From contig NC_090132.1 in the NCBI RefSeq assembly GCF_040581485.1, forward strand, positions 28,159,911 to 28,223,910: 64,000 nucleotides of DNA, written 5' to 3'. Both the position numbers and the translations under genes were made by a program. This document shows positions 22,286 to 34,540 of the stretch, one piece after another. How positions within the stretch are numbered: position 1 is the first letter of the stretch; each line of letters starts with the position of its first letter. The stretch comes from Linepithema humile. Lineage: Eukaryota; Arthropoda; Insecta; Hymenoptera; Formicidae. A model generated the notes under the pieces. The model was not told where the DNA came from and did not search any database. It saw only the letters and a program-made list of their open reading frames with translations.

Positions 22286-25200
22286 GAAAAGCTGGAAATA
22301 AAATGTCAGAATTTCCGCTAATCCAGTAGATTTTCAGTAGTCCGCCTCGAAGAAGCACAGTTTCTTAGTTCACCTCAAGCGAAAATCACGATCGAATTAT
22401 TTCTTTCGCGATGCCTGAGTCATGCCGCGCGTCACGAGTCTGACAGAATCCGCAATTCATTTGAAACGATTAAAACGTTGTAGAATAGAGAGAGAGAGAG
22501 AGAGAGCAGACGGTACGATGAATATTTTAGAAAACATATCGCTTAAGTAATTCATAGGTTTTAATCTCTACGCTCTGTTTTCATTTTCCTGCAAAATTAT
22601 TGCTGGGACCTTGTTAGATGTATTCAAAGTGCGCCATACATGGCTTCGTATATAAACGAAATGGGAAACAGAGTTTTCAGAGGCACATCGCGTAAACTCT
22701 CCTTTTAATGGGCACGAAAGTGGGAAAAATAATTATCAGCGATAACGGGGTGAGTTTTGCGACGAGTATAAATTTTACATTTTAGTTGCGGTCGGTCGTA
22801 AAGGAGCGGAGCGTCACGCGGAATAAAGCAGTTTTCAAGTACCGCAGAAGTATAATTGCAAGGTTTGAAATTTCATGTTTATCACCGCGCGTGAAAATGG
22901 AGGAACTTTCTCACGCAACGCTCCTCGAGTTTTCCCCGGCTTGCCGAATGGAACTGCAGCAACGGCAAGTAAAAGATTTAACTGTTTCTTAACGTACGCT
23001 GTCCGACAAAGAAAAAAGAAAAGTAGATCTGGTCTTAACCGAGTTTGCCGCGAGTAGACAATGTTGCCACGCAGGAAGTGACAGGAAGTCTCTCATATTC
23101 TCGTCGATTGAGTACGGTTTTTCACTGTGAAATTTTTATTACGATTCTCACTCCGCCGGTAAACTCCTCGAAAAAAGAATTGTACCAAAGTACTTCGGGA
23201 GCTCCGGGGATCTAATGAAAATCTTTGAAATATTCGAAATATATCAACCGTATTTTTGCAAGATTTCTAACAATTACTGTCACTCCAGTAGTTTTCAAGA
23301 GTTTTCACTGGCATGATATTGGCACAAGTCAACCTGTCGATATGTCACAGTTGAGAGCTCTAATACCATCGAACGCTGTGGATTATCGTGCTGGAGAAAA
23401 AGAATAAAATATCACCGTCGAAAAAGACTATGTCTAACGCATTCGTGCACCAATGTGTATGCTCAAATTTTATAACGTATCGTACGTCTGCTCATCATCG
23501 GATGTCAAAATCATTGATAGTGTTTGATATCTTCTTTGAAAGATATCGATACTTTACAGTATTGATGATCGCCTAGGGATATTGCTGCAAACGTATATAA
23601 AATAATTCTGAATATTATTTAATTTTAATATAATTTCGTTCATAGAGCCAAAAATAACATTTCACATCTATGACAAGATTTCATATTTTTAATTGTATTA
23701 CTAATGTCGTAAGATTTCAGAGAATACGAGAGAGATCCTTTACATTTTGCACGAGGTTGTAACATTATCCTTTCGCGCGAGAGTGCAGTTTCTGGAAGGT
23801 CGTGAAATCTGTCGCATTTGTTAACCACGAAAATAAGGAAAGTGCAACGCGCCACTGTGTGTAAAGTATAAATTGTTACGACTAGACGCGAGCGGAATAT
23901 GCAGCCAACCAGCCAGTCCGAAACGCGTTGCACTCTAATCTGATCTTTGTAATTACTCTTTATTGAACGGAAGCAAAGTTCAAAAACTCATCCACCGCAA
24001 AAAGCTCCCTTGAAGTCGATACGTGGCAGACTGCCGTGCCTTTCATAACGCGGGAATGAAGATGAGAACTTTGAAGCTACTGGCTTTGTGGCAAGTTATG
24101 CAACTTTGAGCATAGTATCACATAACGCATAATGTTGAAGGAAAATCAGTTGTACTGCAAAAAACTCACGTTATATGTTCACGATGCGCGCGATAAGAAG
24201 CGGAAGTGGTTGTGTGCATTTCTGCTTTATCTCGCAAATTAAAAAATTAGAACAGGATTCGATGAACCGTGATTCTGTAATAATAAAAGCGAGTATAAAT
24301 AAACAATACTGTTGGAACAAATTGTGAAATACTCTTTGAAAATTACAAATCACAAAATACAATTTATTTATATAATATTATTAAATAGCTTTTATTTCAG
24401 AAGAGAAAGAAACAGTGGGGAGTAGAAGACACGCCAAAAACCTAATTGTTTATTTCTTTTTTCAGATCTATTTAAATTTTCTTGCCAGATCTGTCGACGG
24501 AAAAGGATAAACATATGTCTGCATGACCTATATGCGGATCTTCTTATCTGTGCCAAGCCGCTGCGCAGAAACAAAAAGTATGGTCGATGGTTGATACGAT
24601 CACCCTCATAAAATTTCAGGTTGACTGCTTAGGTACCGATAAATCTAAAAAATCGCGACAGAAAGGAAATGGTCTGAAGATTTCAAGCCTCATCAGGTGA
24701 AAATGGGATAGTAATGTGAGCAGAGAGATATCTCAAATCGAGAGCGTACATACGCGTTTTCTGTAAAATTACATCAGCACGCGGAAGTTATCGGCGGTGT
24801 GCGCTGCAAAATTCTGAAGATCGAGCTTGCACCGATGCTAAGAAACGACAGCTTAATCGCCTAAGTTTATTGTGCACTCTGTAAAACCACCTCATATTTC
24901 TAAGTAGATGCATACAACATTGCATGCAAGGAATATCACCATCTATTAATAAAACAATAAAAAAACTTTTGCGAAGAAAATCTCACTTTATGCAGCTGGG
25001 CTTTGAACGAGAAAAGAATAAAAAAAAAAAACGAGTTGCTTATCTCATCAAGCTATCGATCGTCGCAAACGCTGCCTTTAATTAATGCATGTACCTATAC
25101 TATCATCTCATTTTTAATGTTATCTGATCTGGAGTTAATTTTTATTTATTAGCAGAATTCAATTTATCGGAACGTTTTCGGCATTAAATATTTTTTTGTT

Positions 25201-25430
25201 AAGATAAAGTTAAAAAAGTAAAAAAAGAAATGCAATTTTTTATATTCTACATTCCAGTGTAATTAATTGTCTCTCCTTAATTTTCACTATTAACTATTGG
25301 CTTGCGATCCGTCACATTTATTCTCCACTGACATTCAACGATTTATTTTTCTTTTTTGCCGATATATATCATTTTCCCTCAAGTTTAATATTTATGACTA
25401 GAAAGACATCTGATCACGACATCCTATATA
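22286..25430. other. long featureless non-coding stretch
   Basis: About 3.1 kb without a supportable gene. A (GA)n run is at 22,489-22,506 and a small hairpin GATATCTT/AAGATATC near 23,528-23,549. Bases 22,780-23,050 are moderately GC-rich. Open frames are at most 97 codons and unrecognised. Confidence 0.4.
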
Positions 25431-25960
25431 CATGTTCCTTCTGTCAATCGCCGCGTCGTTACATCGGAGCATAGATATGCAAAAAGGTCGTGCACAACGA
25501 TGGCTGACACAACAATAGAGCGAACGACCGCAGTGAAAAATGATAGCGTAGCGGCGCGAGATCGCTTGATTTTTGCGCGCCGAGGTCGCTCAATAATACT
25601 ATCCGACCGTCTCCTCGCCCCGTTGAGTTGCTCATGAATTTATGTCGCGGAGACTCGGTATTTACGTCGGGCCGTTTCGCGGAGAAAGAAAAGGAATGTA
25701 ACAGCGGCGTATTAGGGAGAAGGCCGCCGGCTTGCGGCGCGAGACGTAAAACTTGTGCTTTTAGCGGTTCGAGAGCGCTTCGTTAGCGGTGCCGGCGACG
25801 CCGGTGCGATGCAAATTGCAGCCATGCGTCGAAAACCTCAGTACAAATGAAATTTGTAAGGCGCGATAAATCTTGCGGCAATGTGTCCATTAAGAGTTAT
25901 AAGCGACGCCGGCACCGCCGACGCGGATCCTGTAAAATTTCGCGAAATACATCACTGTTT
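25431..25960. promoter_or_regulatory. candidate regulatory CpG-rich block
   Basis: A sharply defined CpG-rich block between AT-rich flanks, with complex sequence and no long frame. Position and composition are typical of the other blocks. Function is inferred. Confidence 0.25.
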
Positions 25961-27160
25961 GCGACAACCTCTCGCGGCGCAAAATATTTAAAGCAAGATT
26001 TTCCGCGTGACAGCTTCTCGTGTACACATGGTGTCGCAGGAAGGCGCGCGTCTTTCTTAAAATACAATGAAAGATAAATTAAAACGAAACTGGTAGCTGT
26101 GTCGTACACATTTTTTAAAGACTTGCTAGATTAAATCCTTAATAAAAACTTATTATGATCAATAAATAAAAATTTTTGGGTCCATAATGTGTCCAATTTT
26201 TGTATCGTACAACTGGCGGAGACGGATCAAGGCATCTTTGAAGAGAATTTAAAGAGAATATAATTTATCGATTAACGTGAGTGGTTAATATCGTTAATAA
26301 TGCTCATCGCGATTACTTGAAAATAGTGGCAAAAGTTTCTATTAAAGATATTGAGGGAAGTTAGTGCCGCAGAAACATTTCTCGAACCGATGGCAAACGA
26401 GAGTCTAGCAGCTGCCTTTGGAAGTAGATTCTAACGGAAAGAAAGTCCATCGATTTCATTGCTTATCTTGACTTTTAGAACCTGCTGAGCGAGTCAAGTC
26501 ACACATCTCCTGCGCCCCATATCTCGTCGTCTCGATCTCCTTTGTGGAGAGACTGGCGCTTTTATTTTTCTTTCATCTCGGATAAAAAGTTTACGATGGG
26601 TCACCGCTTGATCGCCGAACGTCTGTACGTCTCCGGATAACAGTCTGTATCTTTGTGAAATCGTATGTATAACTTCTTACGAGATGTTAACGTCGCAGCA
26701 TGATCACGCTTTCTCGAGCTTTGTGGAATACACGGGCGAATCACATGACAGTGCGATTGTCCTATGGGAAACTCGTGTTTATCGATTATTTATGAGACAC
26801 GTAGCGATGATATCACTCGAAAAGAGGACGCTAGTGCGGTGTTGTACGAAGAAAGTACAAGATGGTCTCATAAATGGTGCTGAATAGGTTTCACGCTGTC
26901 TACACGATTTACGACATTACTATGCGTAATTTGTGTATTTTTGCCCATAAAAAACAAAAAGATAAAAAAGAATAGTACTCATTGAAAAAAAAAAAAAAAA
27001 ACTAGGAGTTATTATTAACACTTATAGTTGCTACAAAATATTATAAATATTAAATATATTCGCATAATCACCTGGTTTAAATTTTTATATTATATTATAC
27101 TAATTAAATTTAATTTTAAAGTACAATATAATCCAAAATTTAATTTCATTTTTTTTTCTT
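25961..27160. other. mixed to AT-rich non-coding stretch
   Basis: No gene signal. An A run of about 17 nt lies at 26,985-27,001. The last 150 bases are very AT-rich and end in a pyrimidine tract. Confidence 0.4.
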
Positions 27161-27720
27161 TCTCTAGCATCGCTGAAGAAACAATTTTCTGGTTTTTCGT
27201 GATCTTCGGAAATTTTATCGATATTAATCGCGGCAGGAGCGATATTCGGAGAACAAAAAGCACATTGTGTCGATCTCTTTCCGAAGGATTCAGAAACAAT
27301 GGCTTGGTCGGACGCTAACTGAGACACAGATCCTAAGATTTCACGTGCACGATTCGAAGTCAAAACCGATTTTGCGGCAATTCAATTTTACAAGAAGAAA
27401 GTTCGAAAGGTGGAGGACATTGCCTAGGTGGGAAAACCAGTTCTGGAGGCGTGCGGAGCGAGAACCCGCGTGGGGTCTCGCCAAAGTTTGGCGGAAGTGG
27501 AAAGTTCGACGATCGTGGCCTCGAATCTACCATTAGATCGCGACTACGAGTCGGCCTATTGTCGACAATCAGATTTTGGTCGGTGGTATTTCGGTAGAAG
27601 AGTCAACTTCAACGATAGCGATCTGTTAGGATCAGCGGATCGCTCGCTCGCTCTCGTTTTTAGTATCTGGCAGCAGATAAGGGCAAAAACTTCAATGTTA
27701 TCTTGAAGAGACGTGAAAGT
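27161..27720 (+). other. possible exon after a strong acceptor-like site (weak)
   Basis: A long pyrimidine tract ends in TTTCTTTCTCTAG at 27,167, an excellent insect 3' splice-site match. The following GC-richer 550 bases contain two successive open frames in different phases (about 49 codons after the site, then 92 codons from 27,428) with no known domain. A donor-like CTAG/GTGGGA lies at 27,427. It could be an exon of a long non-coding RNA or chance. Confidence 0.15.
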
Positions 27721-28980
27721 GCGAATGAAAAAGTTTCGGGATGGAATAAAGTCATCGCTTTACTTCGAATAATATGATATTGCACCGGGAGAATAAAGTA
27801 TAAAATTACAAAAAAATCTATCTGAAATCAAAATCGACTTCCATTCTCGTCCGTTCTTTAATTTTCTGATATATCATCGATAATTACTGACACATTATCT
27901 CCATATATGTATAATACATATCGCGCACACATAATATTTAAAGCTACTTATTATCGATAAAATAACATTAATAAATGCTGCATGTTTATTAATCCAATAA
28001 AATCGCTCGGCGTAGTTTTAATTAACAGACTCTGCATTTCAAATGCAGTAATACATATCCGATTTGGGAAATTTGGAAATATTAATTATAATTAATTAAT
28101 TATCACGATGATTCATTGAGATTTACGTTTAAAATTATTTAAGTGGCATCAATGCTGTTTAGCTCAAAATTTGCATCTTTATTTTATGTAGGTAAATGAC
28201 AATATTTGGCTGATATAAAATGTATTCTTTTTTATTATATTTTAAAAAATGATGTTCTTTTTAATTAAAAAAAGTTAATTATTTTATAAAATATTGTCAA
28301 TCTCTTTCTTGATTTTCTTAAGGTCAATCTTAATATAACAAAGGTGTCTTAATACTGTTTGCATGTAACAAAGGTGTCTTAATATTGTTTGACGATGCAA
28401 AGACGATAATTATACGAGAGAAAGAGAAAGATAAGGCAATAGCAAAGTAGATATCAAAGATTCTGAAGTTTCGCACAACAAAGTTTGCAGACTTCATATT
28501 CTATCTTGACGAACTTTCTATGTAACGTAGTTCGTGAGGTTCGCGTACATCGTAGAGCGCACTCGAAGTAAGCGAACGAAAAGTAAGCTTGCCGTCACTA
28601 ACGTGATAAAAACAGGGCAGTTACTTGAATTTTAAATGTAATTATCGATATAAGCGAAGTAAGCGTATAATCGCGCTGTGAAACGTTTTCATAAACACGG
28701 CAAATTTCCGCCAAAACTTGGCCGAACATATTATAAGACCATTTATTTCGATTTTTAAGTGACACGGCGCATTTTCCATAAAAAAATTCTTAAAATTTTA
28801 ATTCCGTAACTTAGTTTTTAATTCTAATCACAGGAAATGATATAATATACAATTCATGTAATCGCGGAGAAACAGTTCTTTTTGTAGTATTTCTAACGCT
28901 AAATAACTCAATTTGAAGAAAAAGTTAATAAACGGTAAATTGGAAAACATTTACTACGTGAAAGTTAATCAAAGAGTAGA
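27721..28980. other. AT-rich non-coding stretch
   Basis: AT-rich with no gene. It includes a two-copy 30-bp tandem repeat (28,337-28,393, starting AACAAAGGTGTCTTAATA) and a small palindrome CTGCATTTCAAATGCAG near 28,031. Confidence 0.45.
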
Positions 28981-29350
28981 ATGACGTGAAGAATTCCAAG
29001 CTATCAGTGAGCAGTTTTGTTTTGCTCGAGTAACAGACGGGATCCGGGGTCGTCTGTGAAATTTTGTTACAAAGCAAAGTTCACGAGCCGGTAACACGAA
29101 TGGCCCGAAGGACGCTGCCGTAACTCCTCGGGAGTTTCGGCGGATCGAGGAACTTCGGTATGCTACGCGGAAAGTTGCTCCGCTGCTGAGAATACGACCA
29201 CTTGCTGCTCTCTGGCCCGGCTTTCGAGGCCGGCAACTTTTGCTTTCCGACGGTGGTCCACCGTGCCTGTTATCATCTGCTCTCCGATGTTCGGGACCTT
29301 TAACGCCGGACCCTAATTACGATTTCCTATAGCATGCGTGACAAACGTGT
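28981..29350. promoter_or_regulatory. candidate regulatory CpG-rich block
   Basis: A short CpG-rich block, densest at 29,035-29,320, of complex non-repetitive sequence without an open frame of note. Inferred regulatory from composition. Confidence 0.2.
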
Positions 29351-32221
29351 ATTCGTTGTTTCGCGATTTAACCAAATGTCAAATGCGACGGACTGTTTCT
29401 GTTATTTATTAAAAGTGTTCTGGAACGTTGAAAATTGACATATTGTGAAAAAGAAACATTCGTCAGTTTTACGTCGATCGAACTTGTAAATTGATACAGA
29501 AATATACTAAGCTTGACAAATTGAAAATATTTCTTTATTTTATTTTTTAATTCGATTAATAAAAAATTAGCACTTTATTTCTTCTCTCAGTTTTCATCAA
29601 GAAAATAATCCCGCTTTGACCAATGAACGTATTATATAATGTACTGTATTCGGAATTCTTGATTCGGGCAGACTTTAAACGGATTATGCTCTGCGGAAAA
29701 ACCATTCATCTTCTTTCCGCAAAGGATGTTTCATCCTCTTCAACATCTCGTCCATCGAAACTCATTTCAAAATCTGTGTTCTAGCAGATAAATCGATTCT
29801 CATTAATAATCTCTTTCTCGCTATCTTCAATCACCGAGAAAATTGTGATAAAAGTCTTCATTACCCAAGTTCATTCCTTGCGAGTTTCCAGTGAATCTTC
29901 CGTATATTCTCATATATTTCTAGAATGTATTTGACTGAGAAATATTGAGAATCATATTTATTTTGCATATCGGATGTTTCGGATGCGTGTACTTAAAAAA
30001 ACGTCCACCTACATTCGTGTAGACGCAATAAAACACGGTAGAACAGAATCGAACATCTATTTTATATCCGAAGCGTATTTTAAAAATACATGCGCCTATT
30101 AATAAGCATACTAAGATGCAAACCAACAGACATGGGTTAAAGCTGATTAAAGCTCTTAAGCTCATTTTCCAGAGTAAATACGAAGTAAAAACAAAAGTTT
30201 ATTTCGCGGTAATCTAATTTTTAATACAAGTCGTATAAGTCAAAGGAAAATGTTGATGCGTCAACTTCTACATGTGACTAATTAAATCTAACAAAACAGT
30301 TGGAATCCTTCCTTTAATAAATTAACTTTTCCGTCTAAATATTTCTGTAGATCCCAAAAGGCACATAGCACATGGCGCACAGCGTGATTAACGTGACAAC
30401 TTGACGACAAAAGCGATAATTAAAAACGGTCATATGAATGTTACACTCGTCGGCGACGGAAAAGCGAAACCGCAGACAGATAGGCAGGAATGCATCTACG
30501 TAACAAACGTAATCTACCATGTTACAGCGTGTTTTCTAGGCCGTTTATAGTAAAATTTAAACTTTCACGATATTTTTCCTAGCAAGCATCCGCATTCTGA
30601 CGCAGTTAATTGTAGCCCGAAGGCATTCGCTTTTCCGCTCTCCGTTTCGAACTTTTAACGATATTCGACTCGATACTCTCCTGTGAAAATAACGCGTGGC
30701 GAAACGCGCGGGAGATACAGAATCGCGGAAACTGGACGACCAAAGTGAAAGAGATTGTGAATGTAGACGATCTCCATTCTCCCTACTTCCGGATATGATG
30801 TACGCCCTCATCGGTTCGCCCCTATATTACTCTTCGCCGGACTGATTCCGAATGCATCACTCGAATGCGAACATGGTGGCTGTACGCAAACTTCCGCGAT
30901 CGAATGCTAAAGTTAATTAGAGTTTATAATTGAAATTGCGTCATTACAATTAAAAAAAAAAAAAAAAAGGGACAAAGCAAAAAGTATCAATTGAAAGCAC
31001 GGATTCAAAGAAAATTGTTGAATGTCCTCTTTAATAAATTTTATTTCTAGGAAAAATGTATCTTAACAAGAAAATTCCTCCGAGAGTTTTCTTCAGTAAA
31101 TTTTTTGCGTCTTAGCATCTTACTGATGATATATTTTATCTCGTGAGATGTTCACTGCTATATTGTAGTGAACGTCATGAATTTTTAAAAAATGTTATGT
31201 TACTGCAAATTTATACTTACGGTGTTTTTAAATGTTTTTTATGTGCACGTAACGTCTATAAAAACGCGAAACAGTTCTTACCAACACGCACACAGTATTA
31301 ATATGATGATATGAAATGAAAAAGATAGTAGGGGACCCTTTAACTCTTTAAAGTTCGCTACGTTGCTTTTATTAAATGTCGGATGGTCGGGTGATTGCTT
31401 CAATATGCAGAGGAATACAGGAACGTACAAGTTGAGATTGATGTAGAATTTACATTGTAGCTATTCCGCGCGTTTGCTTTCAGTATTCCACGCGTGTTAC
31501 GATAAAGTCACGAAGCAAACGGCAGTCTGATGTATTGTAAGTTGTTACATCATTTGTTCGTCCGTTTATTTACGTTCTTGTTTCGTTTCCAACTTGCAAC
31601 TTTATACCTTCAGTTCTATCAGTATTTTTAAACAATGCAACTATTCAACCTTATTCGACTCGAACTATCGATCTAAAATATATTGCAGTTTTTAAAATGC
31701 AGAAATGAAACGCGCACAACACTTAATAAGAACAAATATAAAGAGTTAAAAGGACATTTAATCAAAATATTTTATAATTACTTTATAATTAAATTTTATA
31801 GAATAATTTAATATTAATAACGTGTAGTATTAAAATTTAATATTAATCGTTGCCGAACGATATGACAATGTTGATAAAATAATGTATCAAAGGTAGGATG
31901 TGAAATGTTATAGAAATAAAATTGCAGTTTGAAAATCATACTGCGATTCATATTTATCACTTGGAGATTTTCCAAAGATTGTTTTAAAGTTTTAGAATGA
32001 TTCGGGAAAGATTTATAAAGATACCGGATCAGAGCTAGAGAGAGAATGAGAATAACCAGATAACGATTCGATTGCCTGCGATTCAACGTTACATGAACGG
32101 GAAGACGTGCGAATATCGAAGTTGAGATTGACTTCGCGTTTGCTCCGGCTTCCATATTTATGCAGCTTCTTCGATACGGACATGTGCAATACACATCGCG
32201 TAGCGCGCGCACGTTGTATAT
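29351..32221. other. long non-coding stretch
   Basis: About 2.9 kb, mostly AT-rich with a modest GC rise at 30,560-30,900 and an A run at 30,951-30,968. A 132-codon minus-strand frame (31814-32212) has one hydrophobic stretch but no family match. It stops just short of the inverted-repeat unit that follows. Confidence 0.35.
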
Positions 32222-32272
32222 TTAAGAGGATGCTGAAGTCATATTGTTACCGACCGAAACTTCAATTTTCTA

Positions 32273-32557
32273 AAAAGGGTGGCGTTTTTTATTGCTTTAA
32301 TAGAATTACAAATCCTTTGGTGTAAATAAAGTACATATGCTAATCTTTCGGCAGTTGGTCAAATTTAAACCAAAAAATAAAAAAAATTTTTGAAAATTTA
32401 CCGACAATGTCACCTCAAAGAATTATATCTTTTATATCAAAATTATACTGCTTCAATCTGCAAAACAAGACCATGTGCCGAAGAAGAGCGTATGAAACAA
32501 TAATGGAAAACCAAAAAAATAGAGCTTAGAGACTTATTTTCAAAACGCCACCCTTTT
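32273..32557. mobile_element. 285-bp MITE-like element
   Basis: Perfect 16-bp terminal inverted repeats, AAAAGGGTGGCGTTTT (32273-32288) and AAAACGCCACCCTTTT (32542-32557), enclose AT-rich DNA with no coding capacity. No clear target-site duplication is visible, so the superfamily is unassigned. It lies just inside the left end of the larger unit. Confidence 0.6.
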
Positions 32558-32691
32558 CCAGATTTATGTAAAGCATGTGTGCAATATAGAAAGAATAAGG
32601 TAAAAAGAGCTATAGATTAGTTCCGAGATTTTGGGATAGAGGCGCTATACAGTTCTCAGTGCTATCTGTCATATACAGAATCTTTTAGGTT

Positions 32692-32738
32692 AGTTATGTG
32701 TGTGTTAGTTGTGCGTGTGTGTGTGTTTGTGTTATGTG
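32692..32738 (+). repeat. interrupted (GT)n tract
   Basis: A GT-rich low-complexity run with TTAG interruptions, immediately left of the large palindrome. Confidence 0.75.
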
Positions 32739-32859
32739 CTACGAAACCCGGCTGAAAAAAATGGGTTGAAGGCACTCTGAAGGATAAAAAAGTGTATGTA
32801 TTATACATAAATTTTGCAACATTTTTGCAAACATTTATATTATTTAATTACATACATTC

Positions 32860-33990
32860 ATATTCTAATTTCTACAAAATACTTTTATTCATGTGCTTTA
32901 TGTGTATATATTATGTATATTCTGTGCTCCATATTATGTATATTCACATCAAAGTATCTATGTAAAATTAACTTTTTATATCATCTTGTATATTGTATAT
33001 CATTTATATGAATATCATTTTGTATATTGTATATATTTTTATAATAAATGTATATGTCATATAACTTATTTATAAAGCATGAAATATATATAAAGGTATT
33101 TTTAGTTTCTTGTATGTATCATTTGTAAAAAAATCTTGATAAAAAAAACATTAATTTTGTGACTTGCAATTATCTGTTTCAATATATACTTCTTTTAAAT
33201 ACTTACAACTAGCCTTATTTTATGCGTTTTCCTTGGTATCTAAAATACACATCAAAATATAAAATTAATTTCTAGTTCAGTAGAAAAAAAACATTGTAGT
33301 CTTACACCAGAAAGGAATGGTAAAATATCATGTATATGTAATAACAAATAAATCACTTTTCCACTGACATTATACACAACTTTGCAGAAATAAATTTATT
33401 CTGTGAATTTTGAATGTGTAGTGCAGTTTAAAACACACAGTCGAAATATATCTATATTTTTGAAATAATAATTCTGATTTTTCATGAATCACAGTGGTTT
33501 TATAAAATGTTCAATTTTAACAGTTTTTATTGGACTGTACTTTAGACAATATTATATTTTGCCATTTCTCTCTGTTGTAAGACAAGAATGTTTCGTTTCT
33601 ACTGTAATAGAAATACATTTTCGATTTTGATACGTATTTTAAATACCAAGTTAATCACATAAAATAAGGCTAAGTGTAAGTATTTAAAAGAAGCATATAA
33701 TGAAACAGATTATTGCAAGTCGCAAAATTAATGTTGTTTCTTTTATCAAAATTTTTTTACAAATGATAGACACAAAAAAATAAAAATATCTTTATATTTC
33801 ATGCTTTAGAAATAAAAAATATGGCATATATCATATACATTTATTGTAAAAAGAGTATACAAAATGATGTCAATTTCTTAGAAAAATATTTTGATATAAA
33901 TATAGATAATGTGGAGCATATAATATACATATATATATATATATATACATAAAGCATATGACGTAATAAAAGTATCTTACAATAAAGAAT
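32860..33990. repeat. 1.13-kb imperfect palindrome
   Basis: The left arm (about 32,860-33,326) realigns as reverse complement to about 33,556-33,990 with only small gaps. Landmarks are AATACTTACAACTAGCC near 33,199 against GGCTAAGTGTAAGTATT near 33,668, and CTTACACCAG near 33,301 against GTTGTAAGAC near 33,574. The 229-nt middle shows weaker residual pairing. Arms are diverged and AT-rich. A (TA)n run at 33,925-33,948 interrupts the right arm. It could be a foldback element or a hairpin-RNA locus. Confidence 0.7.
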
Positions 33991-33998
33991 AAGACAAG

Positions 33999-34540
33999 CC
34001 AGAGGCGGTTTCCTCGTGGACTGGCAATATATAATAAGACAAGCCAGAGGCGGTTTTCTCGTGGACTGGCATTAGAAAACTCTTATTCTTGTCTTCAAGC
34101 CAGAGGCGGTTTCCTCGTGGACTGGCAATATAGAATAAGACAAGCCAGAGGCGGTTTTCTCGTGGACTGGCATTAGAAAATTCTTATTTTTGTCTTCAAG
34201 CCAGAGGCGGTTTCCTCGTGGACTGGCAATATAGAATAAGACAAGCCAGAGGCGGTTTTCTCATGGACTGGCAATATAGAATAAGCACAAGCCAGAGGCG
34301 GTTTTCTCGTGGACTGGCATTAGAAAATTCTTATTCTTGTCTTCAAGCCAGAGGCGGTTTCCTCGTGGACTGGCAATATAGAATAAGACAAGCCAAAGGC
34401 GGTTTTCTCGTGGACTGGCAATATAGAATAAGACAAGCCAGAGGCGGTTTTCTCGTGGACTGGCATTAGAAGAAAATTCTTATTCTTGTCTTCAAGCCAG
34501 AGGCGGCTTTGTCGTGGACTGGCAATATAGAATAAGACAA
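33999..34540. repeat. hairpin minisatellite, family A (11 units)
   Basis: Eleven 28-nt units open with GCCAG, carry GGCGG and CTCGTGGA, and close with CTGGC. They start at about 33999, 34043, 34099, 34144, 34200, 34245, 34291, 34347, 34392, 34437 and 34496. GCCAG pairs with CTGGC, and an inner CGG pairs with TCG (one G-T wobble). Spacers come in two sizes, about 17 nt (AATATAGAATAAGACAA) and about 28 nt (with TTCTTATTCTTGTCTTCAA), often alternating. An 83-codon frame across the array only echoes the repeat. Confidence 0.9.

Noticed and set aside
31814..32212. membrane or chemoreceptor-like minus-strand gene
   Set aside because: A single hydrophobic stretch, no conserved receptor motif, and AT-rich composition like its surroundings.
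34218..34469. 83-codon repeat protein
   Set aside because: The frame only translates the minisatellite. Linker lengths that are not multiples of three break any longer reading, and the paired-base changes argue for structure, not protein.
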